Positions 1 through 9,422 of a stretch of 64,000 nucleotides of DNA are shown one piece after another. Both the position numbers and the translations under genes were made by a program. Below the pieces are notes generated by a model. That model had not been told where the DNA came from, searched no databases, and saw only the letters and a program-made list of their open reading frames with translations. The stretch spans positions 62,001 through 126,000 of the forward strand of contig NZ_JBBPBZ010000004.1 of NCBI RefSeq assembly GCF_038070105.1, given 5' to 3'. Position 1 is the stretch's first letter. The number at the start of each line of letters is the position of its first letter. Origin of the DNA: Methylocystis sp. IM3. GTDB lineage: Bacteria > Pseudomonadota > Alphaproteobacteria > Rhizobiales > Beijerinckiaceae.

Positions 1-2
1 TG

Positions 3-569
3 TTCACCTTGCGGGGCGTCAATCGCGCCCAATTGATCGCAACCGCCAGCGCTGATCTTCCGACAACGGGAGAAGATGTCGCGAGCAATCGCCTCCTGTC
101 AGACGATGACATCGGAGCGCTGTTTGGCATCGCCATGACGCCGCCCGCTGCTGGCCCACGAGCAACCCGCAAGAAACAAGCAGGTTCGGGGGTCGATTTC
201 GGCAATCAACACGACCGGGCGGCCGGCATCGACACGGCCAAGAGATCCAGCCCTTCCTCCAAACGCGACAAGCAAGTGTCGGCGGGGCGGAGCAGAGCCG
301 CGAAGAAGTCGGAGGCGGCCACGCCGGTTGCCCACAGTAAGAAGAAGACGGCTGCAAACGAACGCCCAAATAAGCCTGCCGAAAAAGACAGCCTTGGTCG
401 ATCAACTGGAAAGGCGGCGGATGATAGGACGTCAGCACCGGACACGCCGGCCGGGAAGCCACTCGTCAGATCGCGCCGCGGAGATGGAACGCCCCCTGGA
501 CGGACGAGGGCGGCGAAGTGGATAAGCGCAAAAGCGCGCAAAGCTCAACGGCGCACGTCGGGACGATAA
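3..569 (+). CDS. C-terminal part of a basic, Lys/Ala-rich protein (5' end outside window)
   Basis: The frame is open to the left edge, so this is probably the end of a longer gene; a TTG at position 9 is the first possible start inside the window. Residues 1-45 look like a folded domain end, with a segment LLSDDDIGALFGIAM. The remaining ~140 residues are a low-complexity Lys/Arg/Ser/Ala tail. The folded segment faintly resembles the end of SWIM zinc-finger proteins, but that is a guess from memory. The basic tail suggests nucleic-acid contact (inference). No function can be assigned. Confidence 0.4.
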   Translation, partial: FTLRGVNRAQLIATASADLPTTGEDVASNRLLSDDDIGALFGIAMTPPAAGPRATRKKQAGSGVDFGNQHDRAAGIDTAKRSSPSSKRDKQVSAGRSRAAKKSEAATPVAHSKKKTAANERPNKPAEKDSLGRSTGKAADDRTSAPDTPAGKPLVRSRRGDGTPPGRTRAAKWISAKARKAQRRTSGR

Positions 570-834
570 CCGTTTTCAGACGCGGCCCGTTCTACGTTCC
601 TATGGGATCGCATTTCGACCGGAGAGCCAAGTGGAACTTGGCTTATCCGCCACCGTCTCAGCCCCACGTGTTGGCGTCGGTGAGGCGCCCGCACATCTGC
701 TTGCTTCTCGGAGTCCCCGTTGTTGGCCCCGTAAGAGCGCACCAACGCACCAATAAGACAAATGTCAGCGACAGATTGCAGCGCAAAAGTAAAGCAGTGG
801 CAGCGTGTCAGGTTTTGGCCGCGCGCCCGCAGGG

Positions 835-1371
835 TTAAACAGTAGCAGAGTTATGCAGGCGTTGTCTGGCAAGATACTTCCTTAGCCCTCGCTCGCCTCG
901 CGGCATTGTCCAAGCGTGATTAAGCCTCATGAGCGGGCGAAGCAATGCCGCGAAGAACAGCGGAAAGGGTAAATTGACTGCAGCCTTCCAATCAAAGTCA
1001 ACATGCGTGCCGCTCGCTGTCATGGCTATCACAGCTCGCCACTCGCCCTCGAAATCCCCAGTAATTTTGGCCTCGATCAATCGCGGGCGTTCTAACGCAG
1101 TCGCTTCGGCTATGAATTTGAACTCGTAGGGCAGAAAGCCTCTTACTCGCCCGAACCCGCGGTCGCCCAATGCAGGCTGATCTCCCCCTGCTAACTTTTT
1201 GCTTTCGAGAAAGACGCCCTTCCACCATAACGGCCAGTCCTCACCATGCGCGAGCGCAAGCCAGACTTCATCCGGACAAGCGCCAGGGAAATTCCAGCTT
1301 TCTCGAAAATGAAGTGAGCATCTAGCCACATTTTCCTCCCCATTGCTTGGGAAAGGCATGTCACCACCCAA
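835..1371 (-). CDS. SRPBCC-family (polyketide cyclase/START-like) protein
   Basis: A protein of 178 aa with the alternating hydrophobic beta-strand pattern of the SRPBCC helix-grip fold: an early W-x-F-P-G-A-x-P-D-E-V-W segment, a central PLWWKG turn, a PYEFKF strand, then VDFDWKAAVNLPF followed by a C-terminal amphipathic helix. Family members bind hydrophobic ligands in a deep pocket; no substrate can be read from the sequence. A second Met four codons in (1359) is an equally good start. It stands alone on the minus strand. The family call is from overall pattern, not a catalytic motif. Confidence 0.65.
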   Translation of the reverse strand: MGGDMPFPSNGEENVARCSLHFRESWNFPGACPDEVWLALAHGEDWPLWWKGVFLESKKLAGGDQPALGDRGFGRVRGFLPYEFKFIAEATALERPRLIEAKITGDFEGEWRAVIAMTASGTHVDFDWKAAVNLPFPLFFAALLRPLMRLNHAWTMPRGERGLRKYLARQRLHNSATV

Positions 1372-1463
1372 GGTAACAATGGCACGAAGGTGCTGTTGTC
1401 AGGTTTCGAATGCGCCAAACTTCGACGGCTCCTCAAAAGACGGGTGGCCCCAAAAATCCACCG

Positions 1464-1874
1464 TCAGTCGTCGTCAAATTCTTCCAGCTCCTCGGCCGTC
1501 AATTTGCCCGCCTTACGGCGGCGCAAAAACTCCTCGGTGTCAAGGTAGTCTCGCACCTGCAATATCGCGCCAACCTCATCCTCTAGTCCGTCAAACTCGA
1601 AGCTGATCTTGTCCCGCTCAGTTCTAGTGAATGCCTTTAGAACTCTGTCGGCTGCAGTCTCGGCTTCCTCCAGCGTATCATACGGTCCTAGTGTGCAAAC
1701 TTTGTCTTGAAACGTTATCGGCTGGCCATCGTCCTCGTCTTCTTTTCCTTCCTCGTCTTCCTCGCCCTCCGAATCTTCTCTTTCGTTATCGTCAGTCCCG
1801 TCCCGCTCGTGGACCTCGTTTTCGTCAGATGCGGATAAGTCTCGTTCAATGAGAACTTGGACGATGTGCTTCAC
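1464..1874 (-). CDS. Acidic hypothetical protein
   Basis: 136 aa starting with GTG, preceded by an A/G-rich AAGGGAAG ribosome-binding stretch. Residues 20-50 are almost entirely Asp/Glu/Gly. The second half (from about TFQDKVCTLGPYDTLEEAE) looks like a compact alpha/beta domain and the protein ends in an EELEEFDDD tail. The function is unknown. The acidic linker and the lack of any signal peptide suggest a soluble cytoplasmic protein. Codon use is ordinary, which supports it being a gene. Confidence 0.55.
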   Translation of the reverse strand: MKHIVQVLIERDLSASDENEVHERDGTDDNEREDSEGEEDEEGKEDEDDGQPITFQDKVCTLGPYDTLEEAETAADRVLKAFTRTERDKISFEFDGLEDEVGAILQVRDYLDTEEFLRRRKAGKLTAEELEEFDDD

Positions 1875-2325
1875 TTGCTTCCCTTTTTTTTCGACCCGGT
1901 AAGTAATTTTATCGCGTGCCGGTCACGTGCCAGCTCGGTACCTCGAAGCGTATATCAGTCCACCTTTGCGGCAATCTCACCGGAACGAAAGATTGGGCGA
2001 GCTGCACGCAACGAAGTTCGCGTATGCCAAGCCGCGTGGTCACGGAGCGCTGCGCCGATGGTCGGGCAGAAGGGGGCCTGGCGGGGGGCCTCGTTGATCA
2101 TGAGGTGAGGTGATCCGATCTGGCAACCCCGAGAAGGAAAGCATAACGAGGAAGTTGCCGTACGGCCGGCAGCGGGGCAAGGGCGGCGAAGCGGGCGTCG
2201 GCGGAAGCGAGACCGACGACGCCAACGCCGAGAAAGGAATGCGCCGGGGCGCTTGTGTGCCGATCCATATGCCCGCGGCTCATAGGCCGCGGCTGTCGCA
2301 ACCCCCTTTAGCTCAGCCGTTGCCG
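1875..2325. other. Intergenic, no convincing gene
   Basis: About 450 bases with only overlapping open frames of biased composition in both directions. I see no ribosome-binding site with a credible start, no tRNA-like arms and no clear terminator. Confidence 0.5.
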
Positions 2326-3066
2326 TTACACATCATAACTGTCGCCGCCGCTATCGAACCCGTCTCCACCATAGCCGGCGTCCTGGCTCTGAGAGTCGTA
2401 TTGGTCTTGGTAGCCATGCTGGATTTGCTCGCCGGGTGCGTTCGAGTCGGCGTCGCCGTAGTAGTTGTTGATGACCGTCTTATGCACCGGCTCGGCGCCC
2501 GCAAGGCTGCCCATCCCCCCAGCGCCGCCATGGAGCAGCCCCCGAATGGAGTCCGCGAGCAGTACGCCGCCGGCGACACCCGCCGCTGCGCCAAGCGCGC
2601 CTTTCAAGAAGCCGCCACCGGCGGAGGGGGCGGGCTGCGGTGGCGAAGCATAGCCGCCTTGTGGCGGGTAAGCGGGAGACGGCGCATAGCCGCGCTGAGC
2701 CCCCCAAGGCCCTCCTTGAGGCTGGTCAAAACCTGACGGCGAAGCCGGCCGCGGCGTGGGTGAAGCAGATGGAGTCGCCATGGCGGCGCCCCCGCCAAGC
2801 AAGCCGCCGAGGAAGCTGCCGGCACCCTTCTGCGCGGTTGCTTCCAGCTCTTTGAGCCGCGCCTCGAGCTGGCCGATGCGTTGGTTGGCCCCTTGCAGCG
2901 CCTGGTCTTGGACGATGATTGTTTGCGCCAGAAGATAAGGCGCGGCGGGCTGGGCGCGAATCTGCTCGTTGATAAACGTCTCCGCCTCCTTATCACGTGG
3001 TGAGGTTGAAGCCGCCTTTATGCGTTCGAAGAGGCCTGCGAGAAGTTTGCGTTCCTCAGGTAGCAT
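2326..3066 (-). CDS. DUF2076-family protein
   Basis: 246 aa. The N-terminal ~90 residues match the DUF2076 pattern: a helical EERKLLAGLFERI start, a conserved segment around YLLAQTIIVQDQAL, then a coiled-coil. A Pro/Gly/Tyr-rich linker follows (about 95-150), then a glycine-rich hydrophobic stretch (GALGAAAGVAGGVLLADSI) that could insert in a membrane, and an acidic, Asp/Ser/Gly/Tyr-rich tail. The family is widespread in proteobacteria and has no known activity. It is monocistronic here; the next plus-strand feature is an IS110 remnant. Confidence 0.75.
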   Translation of the reverse strand: MLPEERKLLAGLFERIKAASTSPRDKEAETFINEQIRAQPAAPYLLAQTIIVQDQALQGANQRIGQLEARLKELEATAQKGAGSFLGGLLGGGAAMATPSASPTPRPASPSGFDQPQGGPWGAQRGYAPSPAYPPQGGYASPPQPAPSAGGGFLKGALGAAAGVAGGVLLADSIRGLLHGGAGGMGSLAGAEPVHKTVINNYYGDADSNAPGEQIQHGYQDQYDSQSQDAGYGGDGFDSGGDSYDV

Positions 3067-3434
3067 GGGTATCTTCCGGTTCGAGGTTTGCCTGCCAATC
3101 CGGATTATTGATAGGTCGTGGCGCTACCAAGACCGTGGAAATTAATCTTTGTCCATACGGCCTGGAATGTTGCTCCGCTCGGACCGGCCCTGTTTCTATT
3201 TTTTGCCCTGTCCATTTGCGGGCGCTTTCGGCAAGCAAAGCAGCAGTACGGCGACCACTGGCGGCCGTGGTGAGGGCCATCGGATCCTAGATTTTCCGCG
3301 GACCCCCCATCTCCGTGAGTGATTACTAGACCAGATGTTCGCCTGAGATAGGGGCGACCCGTCTCACAATATGCAGGCTTACGAGGGTTACGCTGGCTGG
3401 GCCAGCGCCGAGCCTCATGCATAGGAGACGGGTC
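3067..3434. other. Intergenic and probable left flank of IS110 remnant
   Basis: No convincing gene. The last ~100 bases before 3435 may belong to the non-coding left end of the IS110-type element. A purine-rich segment (TAGGAGACGGGTC) just before the ATG at 3435 would serve as its ribosome-binding site. Confidence 0.4.
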
Positions 3435-3850
3435 ATGGACCAGCATATCATCTACGTCGGCCTGGATATGCACAAAGACACGATAGCGATTGCGCCCGCG
3501 GCAGGTGACATTCTGCTCTGCCGTAGCAAGGCCAGAGGCGATCTCCGGGTGAGACGGCCGAGATTGTGGTGGGGATTGAGAGAATGGTGGCTGAGAAGCC
3601 TTCCACGCGGTAGATTGCCGAGGCGGTGCGTGCCTTCGCTGGTGAGAGAGGGCTGCTCCGGCGTTGGCGCTCGTGTGGATGCCACCGGCCCCCGCGAAAG
3701 GGACGCCTGGTCTGCCTTCTACCGAACGACCAAGGGGAAACGCCGGCTGCAAGATCGCAACTCAGGCTGGCCACCTTCCACAGTTGCGGCGGAATGATCA
3801 TAGATGCGCCCCGCGCCACCATAATGGCGCCGGGTGAACGCTTACGCTGA
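3435..3850 (+). pseudogene. IS110-family transposase remnant (N-terminus only)
   Basis: The frame starting at 3435 encodes MDQHIIYVGLDMHKDTIAIA, the characteristic IS110 N-terminus with the first catalytic Asp (the D of GLDMHKD) of the RuvC-like DEDD domain. After about 20 residues similarity is lost and the frame runs into arginine-rich sequence, which indicates deletion plus frameshift. Nothing resembling the C-terminal Ser transposase domain follows before the next gene at 4005. The element is therefore inactive. The right boundary is arbitrary. Confidence 0.6.
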
Positions 3851-4004
3851 AGGAATGCAAGCTGACGATCCATCGCCCAGCGACACGGGAAGCCCATCCG
3901 AGGGCCAGCTATGGCGGTTGCGGGGCTTGGAGCGTGGAACGGCGGTTTGATTAAGGGTATGAAACCGCGTAGGTTACTCCCTTCAATAAAGGAGTTTTTT
4001 TTGT

Positions 4005-4325
4005 ATGGGGATGGGCGAAAGAACATTCGAGAAGGATATGCGCATTATAGTGCTGCGAATAGCGGCAGAGTCTCCTAATGGAGAGGTAACAACCACTGAA
4101 GCAAAGGAACGCGCGCAAAAATACTTTTCGCCTACAGCAGGCGACCTAGAGCCAAATCCGTTAAGAGGTGGCGAGCCTATGTATTATCAGATAATCGGTA
4201 ATGTGATAGCATCACACGAGGCTTCGTCTACCAATATTTATCACAATGGGTATGCTGAGCGGATAACAGACGGGGTGCGCATAACACAACAAGGCAGGCA
4301 GTATATTGCAAAAATCAACGATTAG
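4005..4325 (+). CDS. Small winged-helix-like protein (Mrr N-terminal-like)
   Basis: 106 aa. An AAGGAG lies ten bases before the ATG at 4005; an alternative ATG is two codons on. The pattern of a helix with 'SPNGEVTTTEAKERA', then YYQIIGNVIASH, then GYAERITDGVRITQQGRQYI resembles the winged-helix domain found at the N-terminus of Mrr-type restriction proteins, here without any nuclease domain. Base composition is clearly more AT-rich than the surroundings, as for the convergent methyltransferase gene, whose stop overlaps this one by 4 bases. A phage or mobile origin is inferred. Confidence 0.6.
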   Translation: MGMGERTFEKDMRIIVLRIAAESPNGEVTTTEAKERAQKYFSPTAGDLEPNPLRGGEPMYYQIIGNVIASHEASSTNIYHNGYAERITDGVRITQQGRQYIAKIND

Positions 4326-4915
4326 GTGTAGCGGACCTTATAGCCAGGCTTAAGCCACTTCAATTCTGTTCTATTAGGCGCGTCTTTATCCCAAACAAAC
4401 CACGCATAGGCGGTAGTCCCTGAGCCCTTCACCACGGCGTTGGCAGGGTAGAAGGTAATACGCTCGCTAAATACCCAGACACGGCTTGGAGGGTTAGAAG
4501 CAAAGATCGTGTTTGCACGGTTTGCCCCTTCAAGGAAGGCTAGGCGCAGCAGCAACGCGAATTTGCGCTGAGCCTTTTTCGTGCCGGCCGCAACGAACCC
4601 TTCGGCACTGTTATAAGGCGGGTTCGTTATGATATTAGGAGCGCGGCGTTCTGCGGTAAGGAAGTCAACCCCCGCCTCTCCGAAGCCTCGGCGATATAAG
4701 TCTGAGCTGATCACGCGGTTGCCGGGCAACGCGAGAACCTTCGACATAGCGCCATCGCCACAAGCGCATTCCCAAATGTCGCCGGCAAACTCCTCATTAT
4801 CGATAAGAGCATGCGTCGCCCATGCCGGCGTAGGAAAGTAGTCAGGGCCGCACAAATCTGCCGAACGCTTCATCGTCGGTTTAAAGCCGCCATTCAAGTT
4901 ATAAGTTGCATCCAT
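4322..4915 (-). CDS. Phage-type N6-adenine DNA methyltransferase
   Basis: 197 aa from the ATG at 4915, chosen because GGAGGCGATTCG precedes it; the frame stays open further upstream. An AdoMet-binding motif (WECACGDGAMSKVL) is followed by SSDLY, and the catalytic NPPY motif sits in IITNPPYNSAEGF, which marks an amino-methyltransferase acting on adenine or cytosine. The small size and FPTPAWAT start match stand-alone phage methylases that protect phage DNA. There is no recognisable restriction endonuclease beside it. AT-rich codon use agrees with recent transfer. Confidence 0.75.
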   Translation of the reverse strand: MDATYNLNGGFKPTMKRSADLCGPDYFPTPAWATHALIDNEEFAGDIWECACGDGAMSKVLALPGNRVISSDLYRRGFGEAGVDFLTAERRAPNIITNPPYNSAEGFVAAGTKKAQRKFALLLRLAFLEGANRANTIFASNPPSRVWVFSERITFYPANAVVKGSGTTAYAWFVWDKDAPNRTELKWLKPGYKVRYT

Positions 4916-5484
4916 CGAATCGCCTCCGAGTGAAGAAATATAAGTGAAGCAGTTGCTTAATAAAGCGTATCTAATCACAGGATACGTCGCGCACAAGCTC
5001 GTCATAGAGGCTTTGTCTGCGCTGTTGATAGGGGCACCCCTGAATGGCTCCGTCGCGCAAGAAGAAATCGCTGACGCTCCCCGGTCTCTCGCACAGGCGG
5101 GCCATTTCTAGCGCGGGGTGAGGACGATTGGCAGGTTCACCAAATCGTGAACCTGATCGCCGCTCTGGCCGGTTCCGCGCCTGGCTCGTACCTTGTTCCA
5201 AACTTTGGCGCGACTATTTCTTAGATTTGGGATTCCCGAGCCGACGTCCGCGCGGCGATTATTGACGTTCTCCAAGACAATGGGAACCGAGAGTGTCGGT
5301 GTCAGAACTGCGCGAGATATGGCGTCGAGGTTTCCATTCTGCATGTGCGCCGGCAAACTCCCAATTTCCCGAGGTGATTGGCAGCGGTAATATGGCTAGG
5401 CTCAGGGAATCCGCCGGGGCCGAGTTCATCGCCAAGACTGGAGGCGAGCCGGCACCGGCGGGAACTTAACAGGAGTGACCTCAT
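4916..5484. other. Gene-poor stretch with a possible degraded reading frame
   Basis: No intact gene. Between about 5148 and 5380 one plus-strand frame reads like a real protein interrupted by a stop (NLIAALAGSAPGSYLVPN, stop, then RADVRAAIIDVLQDNGN), suggesting the remains of a gene. I cannot name the family. The final ~20 bases contain the AGGAGTGACC ribosome-binding site of the next gene. Confidence 0.3.
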
Positions 5485-5754
5485 ATGCTGTTACGAATAA
5501 TTCTCGCACTTCTTGCTTTTGATTGCTCGGCGCCACTTCCTCTTATTGCGCAGGAGAGCGCGGGAGAAGTTGTTGCCGCGCAAATCCGTAGCCAAGGGTA
5601 TGTCTGTGATAAGCCGATAACCGCCGAACGGCTGTCCCAACAATCAAGACCAGAAGAGGCAGAGTGGCTCCTACAATGCAAAGATGCCGCCTATCGGGTC
5701 CGTCTTATTCCCCATATGGCCGCACTAGTCGAGGTCATCACAAAGCAGCGTTAG
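5485..5754 (+). CDS. Small secreted hypothetical protein
   Basis: 89 aa with a good AGGAGTG site eight bases upstream of the ATG. Residues 1-22 form a signal peptide (MLLRIILALLAF core, cleavage plausible after the LIAQ region). The mature part has two cysteines (C42 and C65 by count), which could form a disulfide in the periplasm, and ends ALVEVITKQR. No family is recognised. Confidence 0.6.
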   Translation: MLLRIILALLAFDCSAPLPLIAQESAGEVVAAQIRSQGYVCDKPITAERLSQQSRPEEAEWLLQCKDAAYRVRLIPHMAALVEVITKQR

Positions 5755-5939
5755 GGTTTCGAACTCTTGGTGTTCAGCCATAATGCGCCCACGTGATCCG
5801 ATGCGTCCCCGTTCCTTTATCAGGTAGACCCCATCAAATGCCAGGTCGGCTGGCGAGCGATAAATCCGGGGCATGTTGCTTTTATCCGGCCGCCGGCGTT
5901 CAAGAGGAAAGCAAGACCTGCTTGCCGCGTTTTCCTTGG

Positions 5940-8900
5940 TCACGACGATTCCGCTTCAGGCCGCCTACATATTTCGATCCTGCCATTCGTCACGAAGACA
6001 AGTAGCCCTTCCTTCGCGCCTGTTGCCGCGACATAGTCGCGGACCTGCGCACGATAAAGTTCGACCAGGCCAGCGCTCGGGTTAACGTCACTCTTCCAGT
6101 CGATCGCGACATCGATAGCGCCATCTTCTCCAAGCGCAAGCGCATCGACCACTCCGCCGACATAAGTCGTGGCGTTGTCGGAAATCTCAGCTGAAAAGAC
6201 CGTCATTTCAGGCAGCAGACGCGGCCGCAGTGCCGCCACTTTGGGAAGCGCGAGCGCTCGCAGAGCCGTCGTAGCGATCTCAAGGGCATGCGGTCCGGTC
6301 GCTGGACTTTCGGCTTCCGCCACTCCAAGTTCGGCGAGGAGGGTTCTTGCGCGCGTCTCCAACGCCGCTGGCTCCTCGGCGGCCTCGCCCGTCAGCACCT
6401 CCTCGAGGAGCTTGTGCAAAACGAGCCCCCGTTCCCGACCGCCTTGAATACTCTCGCGCAGCAAAGCGGGCCTGGATTCAACCGGAAGGTTCGCCTCCAG
6501 AGCGGCCGCATCAGTGAATATGCCCTCGTCCAAACGGGCGGGCTCGCCGCCTTGGGCTCCTTCATGCCGACTCGGGCAGTGCCAGACGATGGCGCGTTGC
6601 ATCGCCACGATGGCCGCCGCTTCCGCTCGCCACGCCGCCTCGTCCTGCCGGTTTCCCGCCTCTTCGGCTTTTTGAGAAACAGGCGCGCCAGAAAGCGCTG
6701 CTGTATCGAATGGGGGGAACTCATCCAAGCGCGCGCCGAGCAGACTAAACCAGTCGGACGGCGAACGCTCGCTTTGGCGCGGCAGCAAGAGAAGATCACA
6801 CGCGCGGGTCGAAGCCACGTACCAGAGCCGCACGCGTTCGCGTCGAAGCTGGTTTCGCTCTTCGTTCTTGACAACCTCGTAGGCCGGCGGCGCCCGCCCC
6901 AACAGCTTGAAATGCGCCGTGTCATCCGAGCGCCGATGTAGGAAAGTCAAATTCTCGTCGAGCTCGGTCGGGGAGTTGACGGGAATGACGATTGGCCACT
7001 CGAGGCCCTTTGATGAATGAATGGTGATAATCGACACCGCTTCAGCGTCAGAGTCCGGGCGGCCCTCGATCTGCTTTTCGCTATTTTCCCAATTGGCGCG
7101 AAGGGCCTCGACGAAGCCCATGAGCCCGCGCGCGTCATAGGCGCGCGCCATCTCGAGGAAGAGTTCGACATTGGCGAGCGCCCGCTCGGCGCCGCCACGG
7201 TATCTCGCCCGCAGGATCGGGCGCACGTTCAGCTCCTCGACCGCTTCCGCCATCAATTGGTAGGGCGTGGTGTGGCGCGCCCGTCGGGCGAGACTCTGCA
7301 GCACCTCGAGCGTGCGGCCGAGGACCGGCTCGGTGACCGCCGCGCGGTCGGTCCAAAGATGCAGCCGTGGCGGCGCATCGCCAGGGGCGGTCGGAAGGGC
7401 GGCGATGGCGTCGGCGATCTGTTCCTCGGCGAGCCCGACGAGGGGGCCGCGCAGGAGAGCGCCCAGGCCGAGCGTGTCGCGCCGATCGGCGATGGCGCGG
7501 GCGAGGGCGATGAGGTCCTGAACTTCTTGGCGGCGGAAGAAACTCTTGCCGGCTTGCGAGGCGATCGGAATGCCGCGCCGCTCCAGCGCCCGCTCGTAAA
7601 TCCACAGGCTCGTGCCGGTGGGCGCTAACAAGGCAATGTCCCCGGCGCGACAAGGCCGCACCGCCTTGATGTGCTTGTCCCATAGGGGATAGGCGCCGAT
7701 CAGCCGCTCCACTAGTTCCGCGATGATTGACGCTTCCTCGCGCCTCACCAGGTCGACGGCCAACTTACCTTGGCCATTCCTGTGCTGGGCGCCGATGGCG
7801 ATGTCGAAGCAAGCGACGGCCGCTCGGCCGTCCTGCGGCGCTCGCGTCGATTGCAAGGCTGTAAAGCCGGGCTGCCCCTGTTCTTCGGAAAGCAGTGCGC
7901 AAAATTGCGCGTTGGCGAAATCGAGAATGGGTTTCAGCGAACGGAAGTTCGCGGTGATCGCGATGACTGAATGGTGATCGTGGATGAGTAATGCATGCTT
8001 TGCTTCGATGTAGGTGTCGACGTCGGCGCCACGGAATCGGTAGATCGCCTGTTTTGGATCGCCGACGAGGAACAGGCTGCCCGGACGCAGCCGCCGTTCG
8101 AGCCAAAGCGAATCGGGAGCGCCGTCGCCGCATAAGCGCCAGAGAATTTCGGCCTGTAGGGGATCGGTGTCCTGAAACTCGTCAACGAGGATGCGCGGAT
8201 AACGCCGGCTGAGGTCCTGACGTACCGCTTCGTTGCGCGCGAGCAAATCGCGGGCGTGGTGGAGCAGGTCGTCGAAATCGAGGAGCGCCGCCTGCCGCTT
8301 GTAGTCGGCGTAGAGTTTCGCGAGCGAGTCGAACTCGGCGACAAATCGGGCGAAGGCGGCCCCGCACACGGTGCCCGCGAAGGCCTGATAAGCGGTGTCG
8401 CAGCGGCCATAATGGGACTGCGCCGCGTCCGAGAGTTGGGTTCCTCGCGGCTTGCCGAGCCCCGCGTCTTTCGACGCCTTCTCCCACTTGCCTTTGTTTC
8501 GCCAAGCCGAGAAGCGGGGCTCGGAGCCGTGTTGGCAACAAGGGACTTCGTGCAACAAGAGCCGAGCCAACCGCCGCCCGCTCATCGAAGCGATCAACGC
8601 GTCGTCGGCGAGCTCCCGGATGCGCTCGAGATCGACGATGATCCATTGCGTCGCCTCTTCGATCACTCCACACTCGGCATACCAGGCGGCAAAGTCGCGA
8701 ACGGCCTGCGACACGGCTTGGAGCGCGCCGGGGTCGATGGCGGCGGGCGGCTGTGCGTCCGCGCGCTTCGTGCGCAAGAATGCGGCCGCCTCCTGAAACA
8801 ATTTGACCAGACCGTCCGGCTCTTCCTGTAGCAGCTCGACGAAAAAATCATCGGCGTCGAGTTCGGGCAGGGGCGGCAGCCGGCCCAATCCCTCGGCGCC

Positions 8901-9422
8901 GCGGTCGCGGCCAAACCGCGCCGACAGCCAAGCCTGGACAAGATCCTGATAGGCGAGATCCGCAGCAGCCGGATCGATGATGGCGGCGCCGGGGTCGATC
9001 CCGGTCTCGACCGGATAGGGCTTCACCAGCTGCTGGCAAAAGCCATGGATAGTCGTGCAGGTTATCTCGTCGAGGGAATCGGCTGCGGCGGCGATCGCTT
9101 TGACCTGCTCCGCCGAGAGCCCATTCGGCAAAGCGAGACGCAGCTCGTCGGGAACCGACCCCAGCGCCAGGATCGCGACGAAGCGTTCGATGCGCTCGAG
9201 CAGCTCGGAGGAAGCGGCCTCAGTAAAGGTAATGGCGACGATTTCTCGAGCAGGAACGCCGCTCGCGAGCAAGAGGGCGGTGCGTCCCGCCATCAGCGCG
9301 GTTTTGCCGCTGCCGGCGCCGGCTTCGACCAGCAGCGTCCACTCGTGATCGAGCAAGGCGCGACGGCGCGCGGCCGGGAGCGCGCCGAGAGCAAAGCCGC
9401 TTGTCATCACTCGATCCCCCAT
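5940..9422 (-). CDS. addA: AddA-like UvrD-family helicase-nuclease
   Basis: 1160 aa. It has the UvrD/Rep superfamily 1 motifs: Walker A AGAGSGKT at residues 34-41, motif II VDEFQDTDP near 412, a TANFRS motif, and TIHSSKGLEWP near 806. A C-terminal RecB-type nuclease segment contains AIDWKSD near 1108. AddA together with AddB processes double-strand ends for RecA-dependent repair. The gene overlaps the end of the AddB-like gene upstream by 16 bases, so the two form one minus-strand unit. All motifs look intact. Alphaproteobacteria normally have chromosomal addAB, so this may be that locus or an accessory second copy; the sequence alone cannot decide. Confidence 0.85.
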   Translation of the reverse strand: MGDRVMTSGFALGALPAARRRALLDHEWTLLVEAGAGSGKTALMAGRTALLLASGVPAREIVAITFTEAASSELLERIERFVAILALGSVPDELRLALPNGLSAEQVKAIAAAADSLDEITCTTIHGFCQQLVKPYPVETGIDPGAAIIDPAAADLAYQDLVQAWLSARFGRDRGAEGLGRLPPLPELDADDFFVELLQEEPDGLVKLFQEAAAFLRTKRADAQPPAAIDPGALQAVSQAVRDFAAWYAECGVIEEATQWIIVDLERIRELADDALIASMSGRRLARLLLHEVPCCQHGSEPRFSAWRNKGKWEKASKDAGLGKPRGTQLSDAAQSHYGRCDTAYQAFAGTVCGAAFARFVAEFDSLAKLYADYKRQAALLDFDDLLHHARDLLARNEAVRQDLSRRYPRILVDEFQDTDPLQAEILWRLCGDGAPDSLWLERRLRPGSLFLVGDPKQAIYRFRGADVDTYIEAKHALLIHDHHSVIAITANFRSLKPILDFANAQFCALLSEEQGQPGFTALQSTRAPQDGRAAVACFDIAIGAQHRNGQGKLAVDLVRREEASIIAELVERLIGAYPLWDKHIKAVRPCRAGDIALLAPTGTSLWIYERALERRGIPIASQAGKSFFRRQEVQDLIALARAIADRRDTLGLGALLRGPLVGLAEEQIADAIAALPTAPGDAPPRLHLWTDRAAVTEPVLGRTLEVLQSLARRARHTTPYQLMAEAVEELNVRPILRARYRGGAERALANVELFLEMARAYDARGLMGFVEALRANWENSEKQIEGRPDSDAEAVSIITIHSSKGLEWPIVIPVNSPTELDENLTFLHRRSDDTAHFKLLGRAPPAYEVVKNEERNQLRRERVRLWYVASTRACDLLLLPRQSERSPSDWFSLLGARLDEFPPFDTAALSGAPVSQKAEEAGNRQDEAAWRAEAAAIVAMQRAIVWHCPSRHEGAQGGEPARLDEGIFTDAAALEANLPVESRPALLRESIQGGRERGLVLHKLLEEVLTGEAAEEPAALETRARTLLAELGVAEAESPATGPHALEIATTALRALALPKVAALRPRLLPEMTVFSAEISDNATTYVGGVVDALALGEDGAIDVAIDWKSDVNPSAGLVELYRAQVRDYVAATGAKEGLLVFVTNGRIEICRRPEAESS

